From: JBBQWS01 sp038210415
GTDB lineage: Bacteria; Actinomycetota; Actinomycetes; Prado026
NCBI GenBank assembly: GCA_038210415.1
Contig: JBBQWS010000004.1
Coordinates: 1-64,000 of the forward strand
Direction: 5' to 3'
DNA: 64,000 nucleotides
The first letter of the stretch is position 1. Each line of letters begins with the position of its first letter. Below, one piece after another: positions 24,245 through 32,415 of this stretch. The notes under the pieces are model-generated. The model was not told the origin of the DNA. It saw nothing but the letters and a program-made list of their open reading frames with translations, and did not search any database. Both the position numbers and the translations under genes were made by a program.

Positions 24245-27130
24245 ATGGCTGCAGACCCACGTCCGACGCTCGCCGATCTCGACACGGCCGCGCCGTTCGC
24301 CACCCGCCACATCGGCCCGCGGGCGGACGAGCAGGACAAGATGCTCGCGACCATCGGCCGAGCCTCGCTCGACGCGCTGATCGAGGAGGCCGTCCCGGGT
24401 GGGATCCATCTGCGGACCCCGCTGGCCCTGCCCCGGGCCAGCACCGAGCCCGAGGTGATCGCCGAGCTTCGCGCGTTCGCCAGCCGAAACGTGAGCAAGG
24501 TCCAGATGATCGGGCTCGGCTACTCCGAGACCGTCACGCCCGCCGTGATCCGACGGAACGTGTTCGAGAGCCCGTCCTGGTACACCGCGTACACGCCGTA
24601 CCAGCCGGAGATCAGCCAAGGCCGCCTCGAGGCGCTGCTCAACTTCCAGACCGTCGTCGCGGATCTCACCGGGTTGCCGACTGCCGGCGCCAGCCTGCTC
24701 GACGAGGCCACGGCGGTCGCCGAGGCGATGACGTTGATGCGCCGCGCACACCCCAAGGGCGCCGCGGGGGCGGACCTCTGCCTGGTCGACGCCGACACGC
24801 ACCCGCAGACGATCGCCGTGGTCCGCACCCGGGCCGAGCCGCTCGGCATCACGGTCCGCACCGTCGACGTGGCCCAGCCGCTGCCGGTCGAGCCGTTCTT
24901 CGGGCTCGTGCTGTCGTACCCAGGCAGCAGCGGGGACGTCCGGACCCTCGACCCGCTGATCGCCGCCGCGCACGATCGCGGCGCACTGGCCGCCGTCACC
25001 ACGGACCTGCTCGCGCTGACCCTGCTCCGGTCGCCGGGGCACTGCGGAGCTGACGTGACCGTGGGCTCGAGCCAGCGGTTCGGGGTGCCGCTCGCCTTCG
25101 GCGGCCCGCACGCGGCCTTCATGTCCGTCCGGCAGGGCCTCGAGCGCAACCTGCCCGGGCGGCTGGTTGGTTTGTCGGTCGACGCCGACGGGGCGCCCGC
25201 CCTCCGGCTGGCGCTGCAGACGCGCGAGCAGCACATCCGGCGCGAGAAGTCGACGTCCAACATCTGTACCGCTCAGGTCCTGCTCGCGGTGATGGCCGGA
25301 CTCTACGCCGCGTACCACGGGCCGGACGGCCTCGCCCAGATCGCCTGGCGTACCCACCGCTACGCCGTGGTCCTGGCGGCCGGGCTTCGGGCGGCCGGCG
25401 TCACTGTCGTGCACGACGCCTTCTTCGACACCGTACGGCTGTCGGTGCCAGGTCGGGCTGCCGAGGTCGTGACCCGGGCCGCGGACCGTGGGGTCAACCT
25501 CCGGCTGGTCGACGGCGACACCGTCAGCGTGTCGACCTCGGAGACCACGACGCTTGATCACCTGCATGCGGTCTGGTCGGCGTTCGGCGTGACGGTCGAC
25601 GACGTGACCGGTCTCGACGCAGCGACTCCTGACGCGTTGCCGTCCGACCTGCTCCGGACCGAGCCCTACCTCACCCACCCGGTGTTCCACGAGCACCACA
25701 GCGAGACCTCGATGCTGCGCTACCTGCGCCTGTTGGCGGGTCGTGACTACGCCCTCGACCGTGGCATGATCCCGCTCGGCTCGTGCACCATGAAACTCAA
25801 CGCCACCACCGAGATGGAGCCGGTCAGCTGGCCCGAGTTCGCCGGCACCCACCCGTTCGCACCGGTCGAGCAGGCCGAGGGGACGCTTGAGCTGATCCGC
25901 CAGCTGCAGGACTGGCTGGTGGAGATCACCGGCTACGACGCCGTGTCGCTCCAGCCGAACGCCGGCAGTCAGGGTGAGTTCGCCGGGCTGCTCGCGATCC
26001 GTGGCTATCACGCGTCTCGCGGCGACAACGGCCGCGACGTCTGTCTGATCCCTTCTTCGGCGCACGGCACCAACGCCGCGTCCGCCGTCATGGCCGGCAT
26101 GCGAGTCGTCGTCGTGGCTTGTGACCATCAGGGCAACGTGGACGTCTCCGACCTCACCGCGAAGATCGCCGAGCACGGCGAGCGGCTTGCCGCGCTCATG
26201 GTGACGTACCCGTCGACGCACGGTGTGTTCGAGGAGACGATCACCGAGCTGTGCCGTCTCGTGCACGAGGCGGGCGGCCAGGTCTACGTCGACGGCGCCA
26301 ACCTGAACGCTCTCGTCGGGCTGGCGAAGCCCGGCGAGTTCGGCGCCGACGTCAGCCACCTGAACCTGCACAAGACGTTCTGCATCCCTCATGGTGGCGG
26401 TGGTCCCGGGGTCGGTCCGATCGGGGTCCGGGCGCACCTCGCGCCGTTCCTGCCGAACCACCCGCTGACTCCCACCGCCGGTCCCGAAACCAGTGGTGGA
26501 CCTGTTGCCGGCGCGCCGTGGGGGTCAGCCGGGATCTTGCCGATCTCCTGGGCGTACATCCGGCTGATGGGCGCCGACGGGCTGCGTCAAGCTACCGAGG
26601 TCGCCATCCTCGGGGCCAACTACGTCGCGACCCGACTCGGTCCGCACTTCCCGGTGCTCTACACCGGTCGGGGTGGGCTGGTGGCGCACGAGTGCATCGT
26701 CGACCTGCGCGGCATCACGAAGGAGACCGGCGTGACCGTCGACGACGTCGCGAAGCGCCTCATCGACTACGGGTTCCACGCGCCGACGATGTCGTTCCCG
26801 GTGGCGGGCACCTTGATGATCGAGCCGACCGAGAGCGAGGACCTCGCAGAGCTCGACCGGTTCTGCGATGCGATGATCGCGATCCGGGCCGAGATCGACC
26901 GGGTCGGATCGGGGGAGTGGCCGGCGGACGACAACCCGCTCCGTGGGGCACCGCACACCGCCGAGTCGCTGCTCGGCGAGTGGGAGCACCCGTACTCCCG
27001 TGAGCTGGCGGCGTACCCGGTGGCCGGGGTGCGGGCCGACAAGTACTGGGCGCCGGTGCGTCGGGTCGACGGGGCGTACGGCGATCGGCACCTGGTGTGC
27101 TCGTGCAGCGCTCCGGCGGACTACGCCTGA
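24245..27130 (+). CDS. gcvP: Glycine dehydrogenase (decarboxylating), P protein
   Basis: 961 residues, the length of single-chain P proteins. ATG 24245 follows CGGAGG. Starts with FATRHIGPRADEQDKMLATIG, a typical P-protein opening, and carries the PLP lysine in LNLHKTFCIPHGGGGPG (about residue 705) and SYSETVTPAV-like sequence GLGYSETVTPAVIRRN. It decarboxylates glycine and loads the aminomethyl group on the lipoyl arm of GcvH, feeding 5,10-methylene-THF. Controlled by the riboswitch at 24029. The 3' end overlaps the convergent GNAT remnant by 10 nt. Formate-THF ligase at 42 kb belongs to the same one-carbon pool. Confidence 0.97.
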   Translation: MAADPRPTLADLDTAAPFATRHIGPRADEQDKMLATIGRASLDALIEEAVPGGIHLRTPLALPRASTEPEVIAELRAFASRNVSKVQMIGLGYSETVTPAVIRRNVFESPSWYTAYTPYQPEISQGRLEALLNFQTVVADLTGLPTAGASLLDEATAVAEAMTLMRRAHPKGAAGADLCLVDADTHPQTIAVVRTRAEPLGITVRTVDVAQPLPVEPFFGLVLSYPGSSGDVRTLDPLIAAAHDRGALAAVTTDLLALTLLRSPGHCGADVTVGSSQRFGVPLAFGGPHAAFMSVRQGLERNLPGRLVGLSVDADGAPALRLALQTREQHIRREKSTSNICTAQVLLAVMAGLYAAYHGPDGLAQIAWRTHRYAVVLAAGLRAAGVTVVHDAFFDTVRLSVPGRAAEVVTRAADRGVNLRLVDGDTVSVSTSETTTLDHLHAVWSAFGVTVDDVTGLDAATPDALPSDLLRTEPYLTHPVFHEHHSETSMLRYLRLLAGRDYALDRGMIPLGSCTMKLNATTEMEPVSWPEFAGTHPFAPVEQAEGTLELIRQLQDWLVEITGYDAVSLQPNAGSQGEFAGLLAIRGYHASRGDNGRDVCLIPSSAHGTNAASAVMAGMRVVVVACDHQGNVDVSDLTAKIAEHGERLAALMVTYPSTHGVFEETITELCRLVHEAGGQVYVDGANLNALVGLAKPGEFGADVSHLNLHKTFCIPHGGGGPGVGPIGVRAHLAPFLPNHPLTPTAGPETSGGPVAGAPWGSAGILPISWAYIRLMGADGLRQATEVAILGANYVATRLGPHFPVLYTGRGGLVAHECIVDLRGITKETGVTVDDVAKRLIDYGFHAPTMSFPVAGTLMIEPTESEDLAELDRFCDAMIAIRAEIDRVGSGEWPADDNPLRGAPHTAESLLGEWEHPYSRELAAYPVAGVRADKYWAPVRRVDGAYGDRHLVCSCSAPADYA

Positions 27131-27528
27131 TCCGTCGCGCCGCCGAGTCGTGCCTCGTCGTGCTCGTCGACGTAGGGACCGACCACCGAGTACCCGTTGC
27201 GAAGGTACAAGTTCTTGGCTCGTGGGTTGTCGTCGTCGACGCGCATCTCGACGCCGGGCAGCGGCGTTGCCGGGCCCGGTGCTCGGCTTCCGTCAGGGCC
27301 AGGCGGCCGACGCCAAGGCTGCGGTGGTCCAGGTGGACGGAGCCCATCCACAGCCACGCCGACCCGTCGTCGTTGTGCACCCGGTCGACGACGACCTTGC
27401 CGACCACCTGCCCGGCACACTCCGCGACCAGGAAGTCGCACTTCCCGTCGCAGCCCGGCGGAGGACGCCCAGCTCAGCCGGGACATGTCGTCGGGGCCGC
27501 CGTCACGGACCGGCACCCAATCGCTCAC
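27121..27528 (-). pseudogene. GNAT acetyltransferase with two frameshifts
   Basis: The N-terminal frame (GTG 27528, VSDWVPVRDGGPDDMSRLSW) and C-terminal frame (VEMRVDDDNPRAKNLYLRNGYSVVG) are linked only by nonsense-like Arg/Gly/Pro sequence. The family-like middle lies in another frame: DFLVAECAGQVVGKVVVDR, then GSAWLWMGSVHLDHRSLGVGRLALTEAEHRAR, the acetyl-CoA-binding part. Single-base shifts near 27437 and near 27265 would restore one N-acetyltransferase of about 137 residues. Either a young pseudogene or two assembly indels; the conserved residues in all three pieces favour a recent or artificial break. Substrate unknown. Confidence 0.65.
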
Positions 27529-27558
27529 ACCGCGATCATGCCGGACCCGGGCAGGCGG

Positions 27559-28266
27559 TCAACCGGCGTGCGGGTACGGCGCGCCGACGATCCAGCCGCC
27601 GATGTTGTCGGGCTCGCTGTCGCGAGGCACGACCTCGACCGCGTCGCCGACGCGAACCTCGCCGCCCGTGATCACCCACGAGTTGAGCGCCAACGCGCCG
27701 TCGAAGTGGGTGCGGATCCGGCGGAACACGTCCAGGTCCTGCGCCCCTGTGTCGGGGTCGATGCTGGTGACGATGCAGCGGTCTCGGACGGAATGCAGAC
27801 CGATTCGCACGTCACCGATCGCCAGCGCCCAGCCCACGAGTTCGCGCTCGTCCGACCCGGTGAGACCCGCAAGGACGAGGTTGGGGCGCAGCCGGCGGAC
27901 GTCGTGGCCCCAGGACGCGACCGCAGCGTCGGTGGCTACCAGCAGGTTGAGCACGTCGAAGCGTCCGGCGCTGCGGTCGGCCACCAGGCGAGCGCCCGGT
28001 CCGGCGCGATCGGCGACGAGAGCGGCAGCCTCAGCTGATGCCCACCGGTGCCCTTCGACCAGGGGCCAGCCGTCGGGACCCGTCGACGCCGAGAGGCTGA
28101 GCAGGCCGTGCCGCGTGCGTGCCGTGCGCGGACCCCGGGGTCCAGCGACATGGACGACGCGGTCGCCGGCGATGCCGTCCTGGGTGACGGTTGCGCTGAG
28201 GAGCGGCTCACCGCGGAGCGACTTGACCGGGTAGCGCCACAGTTGATCGATCGTGATGCCGGACAT
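27559..28266 (-). CDS. MOSC domain-containing protein
   Basis: 235 residues from the ATG at 28266. N-terminal beta-barrel MITIDQLWRYPVKSLRGEPL-type opening (here SGITIDQLWRYPVKSLRGE), followed by a MOSC domain with RRLRPNLVLAG (about 125-135), the conserved cysteine in RDRCIVTSIDPDTG (about 170-183) and ALNSWVITGGEVRVGDAVEVV near the end. MOSC proteins carry sulfur for molybdenum-cofactor enzymes or act in reductive detoxification (MOCS C-terminal/YiiM type). Spacing of 30 nt to the GNAT remnant suggests a common leftward transcript. Precise activity unknown. Confidence 0.85.
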   Translation of the reverse strand: MSGITIDQLWRYPVKSLRGEPLLSATVTQDGIAGDRVVHVAGPRGPRTARTRHGLLSLSASTGPDGWPLVEGHRWASAEAAALVADRAGPGARLVADRSAGRFDVLNLLVATDAAVASWGHDVRRLRPNLVLAGLTGSDERELVGWALAIGDVRIGLHSVRDRCIVTSIDPDTGAQDLDVFRRIRTHFDGALALNSWVITGGEVRVGDAVEVVPRDSEPDNIGGWIVGAPYPHAG

Positions 28267-28471
28267 GAGAACCTTTCTGCACCGCGAGATTCGGGCACGA
28301 CGCGTCAACCGAGGTGACGGTCACGGGATTCCCGCCCCGATCGCCGGTCGCTCGCATAGACGCCGGGCGCGAAGCCCTACGGCGACGAGAAGTGCGCCGA
28401 CCAGGACGATGACAGGGCGGGCATCCCGCGGGTCGACGCGGGTCTCTCGACGACAGCGGTCTGGTCAAGCA

Positions 28472-29416
28472 TCAGAGCAACGCCTCAAGGGTGGGGTCCG
28501 CGTCCCGGCGCTCGACAGCGCGCTCGACATCTTCGACAACCAGGTTCGCGTTGATGGCGATGGCTGCCGCAGATCCGGCGCCGGCCGAGGTGATGACCTG
28601 CGCACGGGGATCAACGACGTTGCCGGCAGCCCAGACGCCGAAGGCGCTGGTCCGTCCGGTGGCATCGACGGTGACGAAGCCGGCTGCATCGATGTCGCAG
28701 CCCAACCGAGCAAGCAAGCCGTCTGCGTGCGGGACGTTGCCGGGCCGGACGAAGACTGCTGTGCGCGCGATCCGTCGACCGTCGACCAGCTCCACCCCGC
28801 TGAGCCGGTCCGACTCGACCACCAGCCGCGCGACCCCGCCGGTCACGATCGAGACGCCACTGGCCTCCAGCTCGACCTGCTCGACCGGGGAGAGGGTGTA
28901 GGTGTGGGCGAAGAAGACCACGTCGTCAGACCACTGCCGCAAGAGCAGCGCGTGCTTGACCGACCCGGGGATCGTTACTATGACCCCGATCGGTTGGTCG
29001 CGGACCTCCCACCCGTGGCAGTACGGACAGTGCAGGAGATCGCGGCCCCATCGCTCGCGTACGCCGGGGAGGTCGGGCAGCTCGTCGCTCACTCCGGTCG
29101 CGACCAGGATCCGCCGCGCCTTCAGCTCGCGGCCGCCAGCGAGGCGGACGTAGAAGCCGGCCCCGATCCCGACCACGTGATCCTCGATCAGCTCCACGCC
29201 GTAGCCGGTCACTTCGGCGCGGCCAGCGGCCAGCAGCTCTGCAGGCGGCATCCCGTCGCGGGAGAGGAAGCCCTGCATGTGAGCCGCGGGGGCGTTGCGT
29301 GGCGAGCCCGCGTCGACCACAGCGACCCTTCGACGAGCCCGCCCCAGAACAAGCGCCGCACTCAGGCCGGCAGCTCCGCCACCGACTACCACCACGTCAT
29401 AGACCGTCGCGTCCAT
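28472..29416 (-). CDS. Thioredoxin-reductase-like FAD/NAD(P) oxidoreductase
   Basis: 314 residues from the ATG at 29416, chosen for the strong GGAGGTGAT 5 nt before it (an earlier in-frame start at 29479 is weaker). FAD-binding VVVVGGGAAGLSAALVLGRARRRVAVVD (residues 7-35), the redox CxxC in HCPYCHGWE (about 135-143), and the C-terminal FAD motif GVWAAGNVVDPRAQVITSAGAGS. The NADPH domain lacks a classic GxGxxA: IGVIVTIPGSVKHALLL. Homologues reduce dithiols or are stand-alone oxidases such as those making disulfides in secondary metabolites. No thioredoxin gene is adjacent. Cytoplasmic. Confidence 0.85.
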   Translation of the reverse strand: MDATVYDVVVVGGGAAGLSAALVLGRARRRVAVVDAGSPRNAPAAHMQGFLSRDGMPPAELLAAGRAEVTGYGVELIEDHVVGIGAGFYVRLAGGRELKARRILVATGVSDELPDLPGVRERWGRDLLHCPYCHGWEVRDQPIGVIVTIPGSVKHALLLRQWSDDVVFFAHTYTLSPVEQVELEASGVSIVTGGVARLVVESDRLSGVELVDGRRIARTAVFVRPGNVPHADGLLARLGCDIDAAGFVTVDATGRTSAFGVWAAGNVVDPRAQVITSAGAGSAAAIAINANLVVEDVERAVERRDADPTLEALL

Positions 29417-29506
29417 CGCGATCACCTCCGCTCGGAAGAGTGCGGTTCGTTGCCGCAGATCGACAACGTTTGTTGCCATTCCCGGGAACCGAGCGGCAAG
29501 GCGTGA

Positions 29507-30004
29507 TCAGGTGCGGCCCTCGGTCTCCTGGGCGTCGAACAGTGTGGGCTGAGCCGCCATCCAGGTGGCGTGCACCACACTGAACCCGGCTTCGCGCAGG
29601 GTGCCAACGACCAGGTCGTCGTCGTCGACCATCACAGCGACGGACCGGTCCTGCTCGAGTCGGCGCAGGACCTCCAGCTTGGTCTGCCGGGCTGGTCTCC
29701 GGTCGTGGTTGCCGCGCATGAAGAGCCGACCGGCGGGCAGGCCGTTGCGGTGCAGCCAGTCGGCCGTGTCGCGGCGGCAGCGCTCGGGCCGTCCGGTCAG
29801 CCAGACGATCTCGTGTCCCCGGCTGACGAGCTCCTCGACGACCGCGCGGCCCTCGGGGAGGACCGGATCGTCGGGCGCCGCGGCGAAGAACGCGTCCCAG
29901 TCTTTCGGACGTCGGTCGAGGTGCCCGAGCCGGTGCCTCGCGTCGGACACCACCCCGTCGATGTCGATCACGGCGTACCCAAGAACGTCGGCGTGGTCGT
30001 TCAC
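29507..30004 (-). CDS. HAD-superfamily phosphatase (PNKP 3'-phosphatase-like)
   Basis: 165 residues from the GTG at 30004. Motif I is DIDGVVSD (residues about 14-21), with DARHRLGHLDRRPKDWDAFFAAAPDD next. Motif II is VWLTGRPERCRRDTADWL, followed by KLEVLRRL and the acidic motif III VDDDDLVV. This layout is that of the small HAD/polynucleotide-kinase 3'-phosphatase-like group found in phages and actinobacteria. Overlaps the upstream methyltransferase gene by 4 nt, so they are co-translated. No kinase domain is attached. Substrate (nucleotide versus DNA end) cannot be assigned. Confidence 0.8.
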   Translation of the reverse strand: MNDHADVLGYAVIDIDGVVSDARHRLGHLDRRPKDWDAFFAAAPDDPVLPEGRAVVEELVSRGHEIVWLTGRPERCRRDTADWLHRNGLPAGRLFMRGNHDRRPARQTKLEVLRRLEQDRSVAVMVDDDDLVVGTLREAGFSVVHATWMAAQPTLFDAQETEGRT

Positions 30005-30735
30005 GTGGGGTCCAGAACCAGCCACGCGAAGCCGAGGACCCCGCGGTAGCCGCCCAGGTACTCGTGGCGTCGCTCGTCGCTGAAGGCGAGCGCGTCCGTC
30101 GCGCCCGTCGCCTCCATCCCGGCCCGCCAGTCGGACTCGAACGCATCCCACTCGTCCAGCGACGACGTGCTCGCGTGCCGGACCCGGAACCCCGCCGCCA
30201 CCGCGAGGTCGGTGAGGCCGGCCAGCGTAGGCATCGGCCCGAAGGTGTGCAGCAGGTGCTGGTCGGGGTGACCGGTCCAGATCCCGTGGCCCAGCAGGAC
30301 CCGGCCGTCCGAAGCCACGACGACTCGCAGGGCGGCAAGGCATTGGGCCGGCCCCCCGAAGGCGTGGCTCGCGCCCACGCTGATCACGAGGTCGGCGGTG
30401 CCCGCCCAGTCGGCGGCCCCTGTCGCGACGAAGGTCACCCGCTCGGCGAGACCACGGCGAACGGCATCGTGGCTTCCCCGGTCCAGCGCCTTGACGTCGG
30501 TGTCGACACCGACTCCGCGAACTGTGGGCGCGGTCTCGAGCACGTCGAGCAGCAGGGTGGCCCACCCACAGCCGAGATCGACGACGTCGGTGGGGGACCT
30601 GTCGAGCAGCAGCTGTACCAGCATCGTCGCCCGCTCCGGTGACAGCGGTGCGTTGTACGCGAGCAGGTCGTAGGCGTGGTCACGCCAGGGCGGCTTGGGC
30701 GGAATCGTCGGCACTCCCGAAGCATCCCAGAGCAT
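30001..30735 (-). CDS. Class I SAM-dependent methyltransferase
   Basis: 244 residues from the ATG at 30735; a GTG at 30714 is the alternative. Motif I VVDLGCGWATLLLDVLE, motif II VGVDTDVKALDRG, then ADLVISVGASHAFGGPAQCLAALRVVV and GRVLLGHGIWTG. It resembles the cyclopropane/ubiquinone-type small-molecule methyltransferases (Methyltransf_25). Coupled to the HAD phosphatase by a 4-nt overlap. It is divergent from the thioesterase gene, with starts only 31 nt apart, so the two promoters overlap. Substrate unknown. Confidence 0.8.
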   Translation of the reverse strand: MLWDASGVPTIPPKPPWRDHAYDLLAYNAPLSPERATMLVQLLLDRSPTDVVDLGCGWATLLLDVLETAPTVRGVGVDTDVKALDRGSHDAVRRGLAERVTFVATGAADWAGTADLVISVGASHAFGGPAQCLAALRVVVASDGRVLLGHGIWTGHPDQHLLHTFGPMPTLAGLTDLAVAAGFRVRHASTSSLDEWDAFESDWRAGMEATGATDALAFSDERRHEYLGGYRGVLGFAWLVLDPT

Positions 30736-30754
30736 CACCACGCGGGCACGGGCA

Positions 30755-30760
30755 TAGGGT
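30755..30760 (+). promoter_or_regulatory. -10 box, leaderless start of thioesterase gene
   Basis: TAGGGT ends exactly 6 nt before the ATG at 30767; no ribosome site is present, so the mRNA is probably leaderless. Confidence 0.55.
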
Positions 30761-30766
30761 CGTGGC

Positions 30767-31225
30767 ATGGACGAATTCGGTGCAGTAGCTGAGGGCCTGC
30801 GGCAGGCGGTGCCGTTCGTACGCACGCTCGGCCTGGAGTTCCTCGAGATCTCCCGGACCAGTGCGGTGCTTCGACTCCCGGACGACCCCGCCCACCACAA
30901 CCATCTCGGCGGTCCGCACGCCGGGGCGTTGTTCACGCTCGCCGAGTCGGCATCCGGCGCGCTGGTCATCGCGAACTTCGGACCGGTGCTCGACCGGTTC
31001 ACGCCGCTCGCCGTGCGCGCCGAGATCCGCTACCTCAAGCTGGCTCTGGGCCCGATCACGGCCGAGGCGCTGCTGGGGCCGGATGCCGACGGCGTGGTCG
31101 CTCGGCTGGAGGCCGGAGAGAAGCCAGAGTTCACGGTCGACATCACCCTGCGCCGCGAGGACGGCACGCCCACCACCGAGATGACCGTGGTGTGGGCGCT
31201 GAGGCCCGCGAGACTGTCCCCATGA
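30767..31225 (+). CDS. Hotdog-fold thioesterase (DUF4442/PaaI-like)
   Basis: 152 residues. A hotdog domain with FVRTLGLEFLEISRTSAVLRLPDDPAHHNHLGGPHAGALFTLAESASGALV, the region that forms the acyl-CoA pocket (HNHLGGPHAGALF corresponds to the conserved N..G..HGG..F motif), followed by YLKLALGPITAEALL and VTLRREDG-like FTVDITLRREDG. Probably hydrolyses a short or aromatic acyl-CoA. Its stop overlaps the next start (ATGA), so it is co-translated with the YbjQ-type protein. Leaderless promoter at 30755. Confidence 0.8.
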   Translation: MDEFGAVAEGLRQAVPFVRTLGLEFLEISRTSAVLRLPDDPAHHNHLGGPHAGALFTLAESASGALVIANFGPVLDRFTPLAVRAEIRYLKLALGPITAEALLGPDADGVVARLEAGEKPEFTVDITLRREDGTPTTEMTVVWALRPARLSP

Positions 31226-32010
31226 CTCAGGACGGCACGCTGGACCCGGTCGCGGCCGAACGGCTGTCGCACGCCAAGCGGCTGTTCACGTCCGACCTGT
31301 CGGTGAACGAGTTCGCCCTGCTGCACGGCGCCGGGTTCGACCCGATCGACCTCGTGATGGGGGTCTCGGTCTACCACGTCGGGTACCAGACGACGGGCAT
31401 GCGTCAGCAGCAGGAGCTCGGCGTCCTGACCGAGGCGATGTACCACGCGCGCTGGAACGCGATGTCGAGGATGCAGGCGGAGGCCGACTCGCTCGGGGCC
31501 GACGGCATCGTGGGGGTGCGGCTCGAGTGGCGTCCGCACGGCGAGGCGGCCGAGCACCTGGAGTTCCTCGCGGTGGGCACAGCCGTACGTTACGCCGCGC
31601 AGCCGGGCGCCTACAGGCGGCCGAACGGGCAGGCGTTCTCCAGCCACCTGTCCGGCCAGGACCTCGTGACGCTGCTCGCCACCGGGCACGCTCCGGTGGC
31701 GTTCGTCATGGGCAACTGCGTCTATCACGTGGCCGCGCAGGGGGTCATGCAGACGCTGCGCCAGATGGGCCGAAACGTCGAGATGCCGCAGTGGACGCAG
31801 GGTAACTATGAGGCCCGCGAGCTCGCGATGAGCCGCATGCAGGCCGAGGCTGAACGCGACGGCGCCGAGGGCGTGGTGGGGGTGCGGTTCACCGTCCACA
31901 ACTACGTCTGGGGCGTCCACACGCTGGAGTTCTACGCGGACGGCACGGCCATCCGTCGCGTGGCGGAGGCGCCGCCGATGCGGCCCGGCTACGTCCTGCC
32001 GATGACCTGA
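31222..32010 (+). CDS. Protein with two YbjQ-type domains
   Basis: 262 residues from the ATG at 31222, overlapping the previous stop. Two halves share a pattern: VMGVSVYHVGYQT...MSRMQAEADSLGADGIVGVRLEWRPHGEAAEHLEFLAVGTAVR and VMGNCVYHVAAQG...MSRMQAEAERDGAEGVVGVRFTVHNYVWGVHTLEFYADGTAIR. This is the YbjQ/UPF0145 'heavy-metal-binding' fold in tandem, where each unit usually assembles into a pentameric ring. Function of the family is not established. Adjacent 131-residue protein starts on the last base of this gene's stop codon, suggesting a functional pair. Confidence 0.78.
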   Translation: MTQDGTLDPVAAERLSHAKRLFTSDLSVNEFALLHGAGFDPIDLVMGVSVYHVGYQTTGMRQQQELGVLTEAMYHARWNAMSRMQAEADSLGADGIVGVRLEWRPHGEAAEHLEFLAVGTAVRYAAQPGAYRRPNGQAFSSHLSGQDLVTLLATGHAPVAFVMGNCVYHVAAQGVMQTLRQMGRNVEMPQWTQGNYEARELAMSRMQAEAERDGAEGVVGVRFTVHNYVWGVHTLEFYADGTAIRRVAEAPPMRPGYVLPMT

Positions 32011-32405
32011 TGGATGCGCCCGACGCGCCGGAGTTCCCGGGGTACGACCGAGCGGCCGCCGCCCAGGTCGTGACCAGCTGCCTGGCCCAGCGTGGGGGGG
32101 CCGCGTTGGTCGTGGCCCGGTTAGGGCTGCTTCCGGACGCTACCGTCACGCCCGCCCGCAGCGGCTTCTTCCGCTCCAGCCCGGCGCTCGTGCAGATCGG
32201 GCAATGGCGGTACGAGGCGCGGGCCGATTCCCTGGCCGCTGCCCACGTCGTCGGCGGCATCGCACTGGCGCAGAGTGTCCTCGCACCGGCGACGGCGGGC
32301 AGTCACGTGTCCGGGGCCGTCGGGGCGTACCTCGCCGACCAGGGTGAACGTGCGCTGACCGACGTCCTCGCCATGCTCGAGGGGCTCGCCGTCGCCTCCA
32401 CGTAG
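32010..32405 (+). CDS. Hypothetical protein paired with the YbjQ-type gene
   Basis: 131 residues; the ATG begins on the last base of the upstream stop (TGATG), so translation is coupled. I do not recognise the family. Visible: an Ala-rich helical body (AQVVTSCLAQRGGAALVVARLGLL), a basic SGFFRSSPALVQIGQWRYEARADSL, and AAAHVVGGIALAQSVLAPATAGSHVSGAVGAYLADQGERALTDVLAMLEGLAV. It has no signal peptide and no convincing membrane helix. The context ties it to the YbjQ-type ring protein. It ends 10 nt before the convergent ABC permease gene. Confidence 0.6.
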   Translation: MDAPDAPEFPGYDRAAAAQVVTSCLAQRGGAALVVARLGLLPDATVTPARSGFFRSSPALVQIGQWRYEARADSLAAAHVVGGIALAQSVLAPATAGSHVSGAVGAYLADQGERALTDVLAMLEGLAVAST

Positions 32406-32415
32406 CTACGGACAC

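Noticed and set aside
24098..26461. A 787-residue leftward frame opposite gcvP
   Set aside because: Shadow of a gene with a PLP-lysine motif and a riboswitch on the other strand.
28267..28471. A short leftward hydrophobic reading between the MOSC and flavoprotein genes
   Set aside because: Has a membrane-like segment but an in-frame stop precedes it and no start codon is available.
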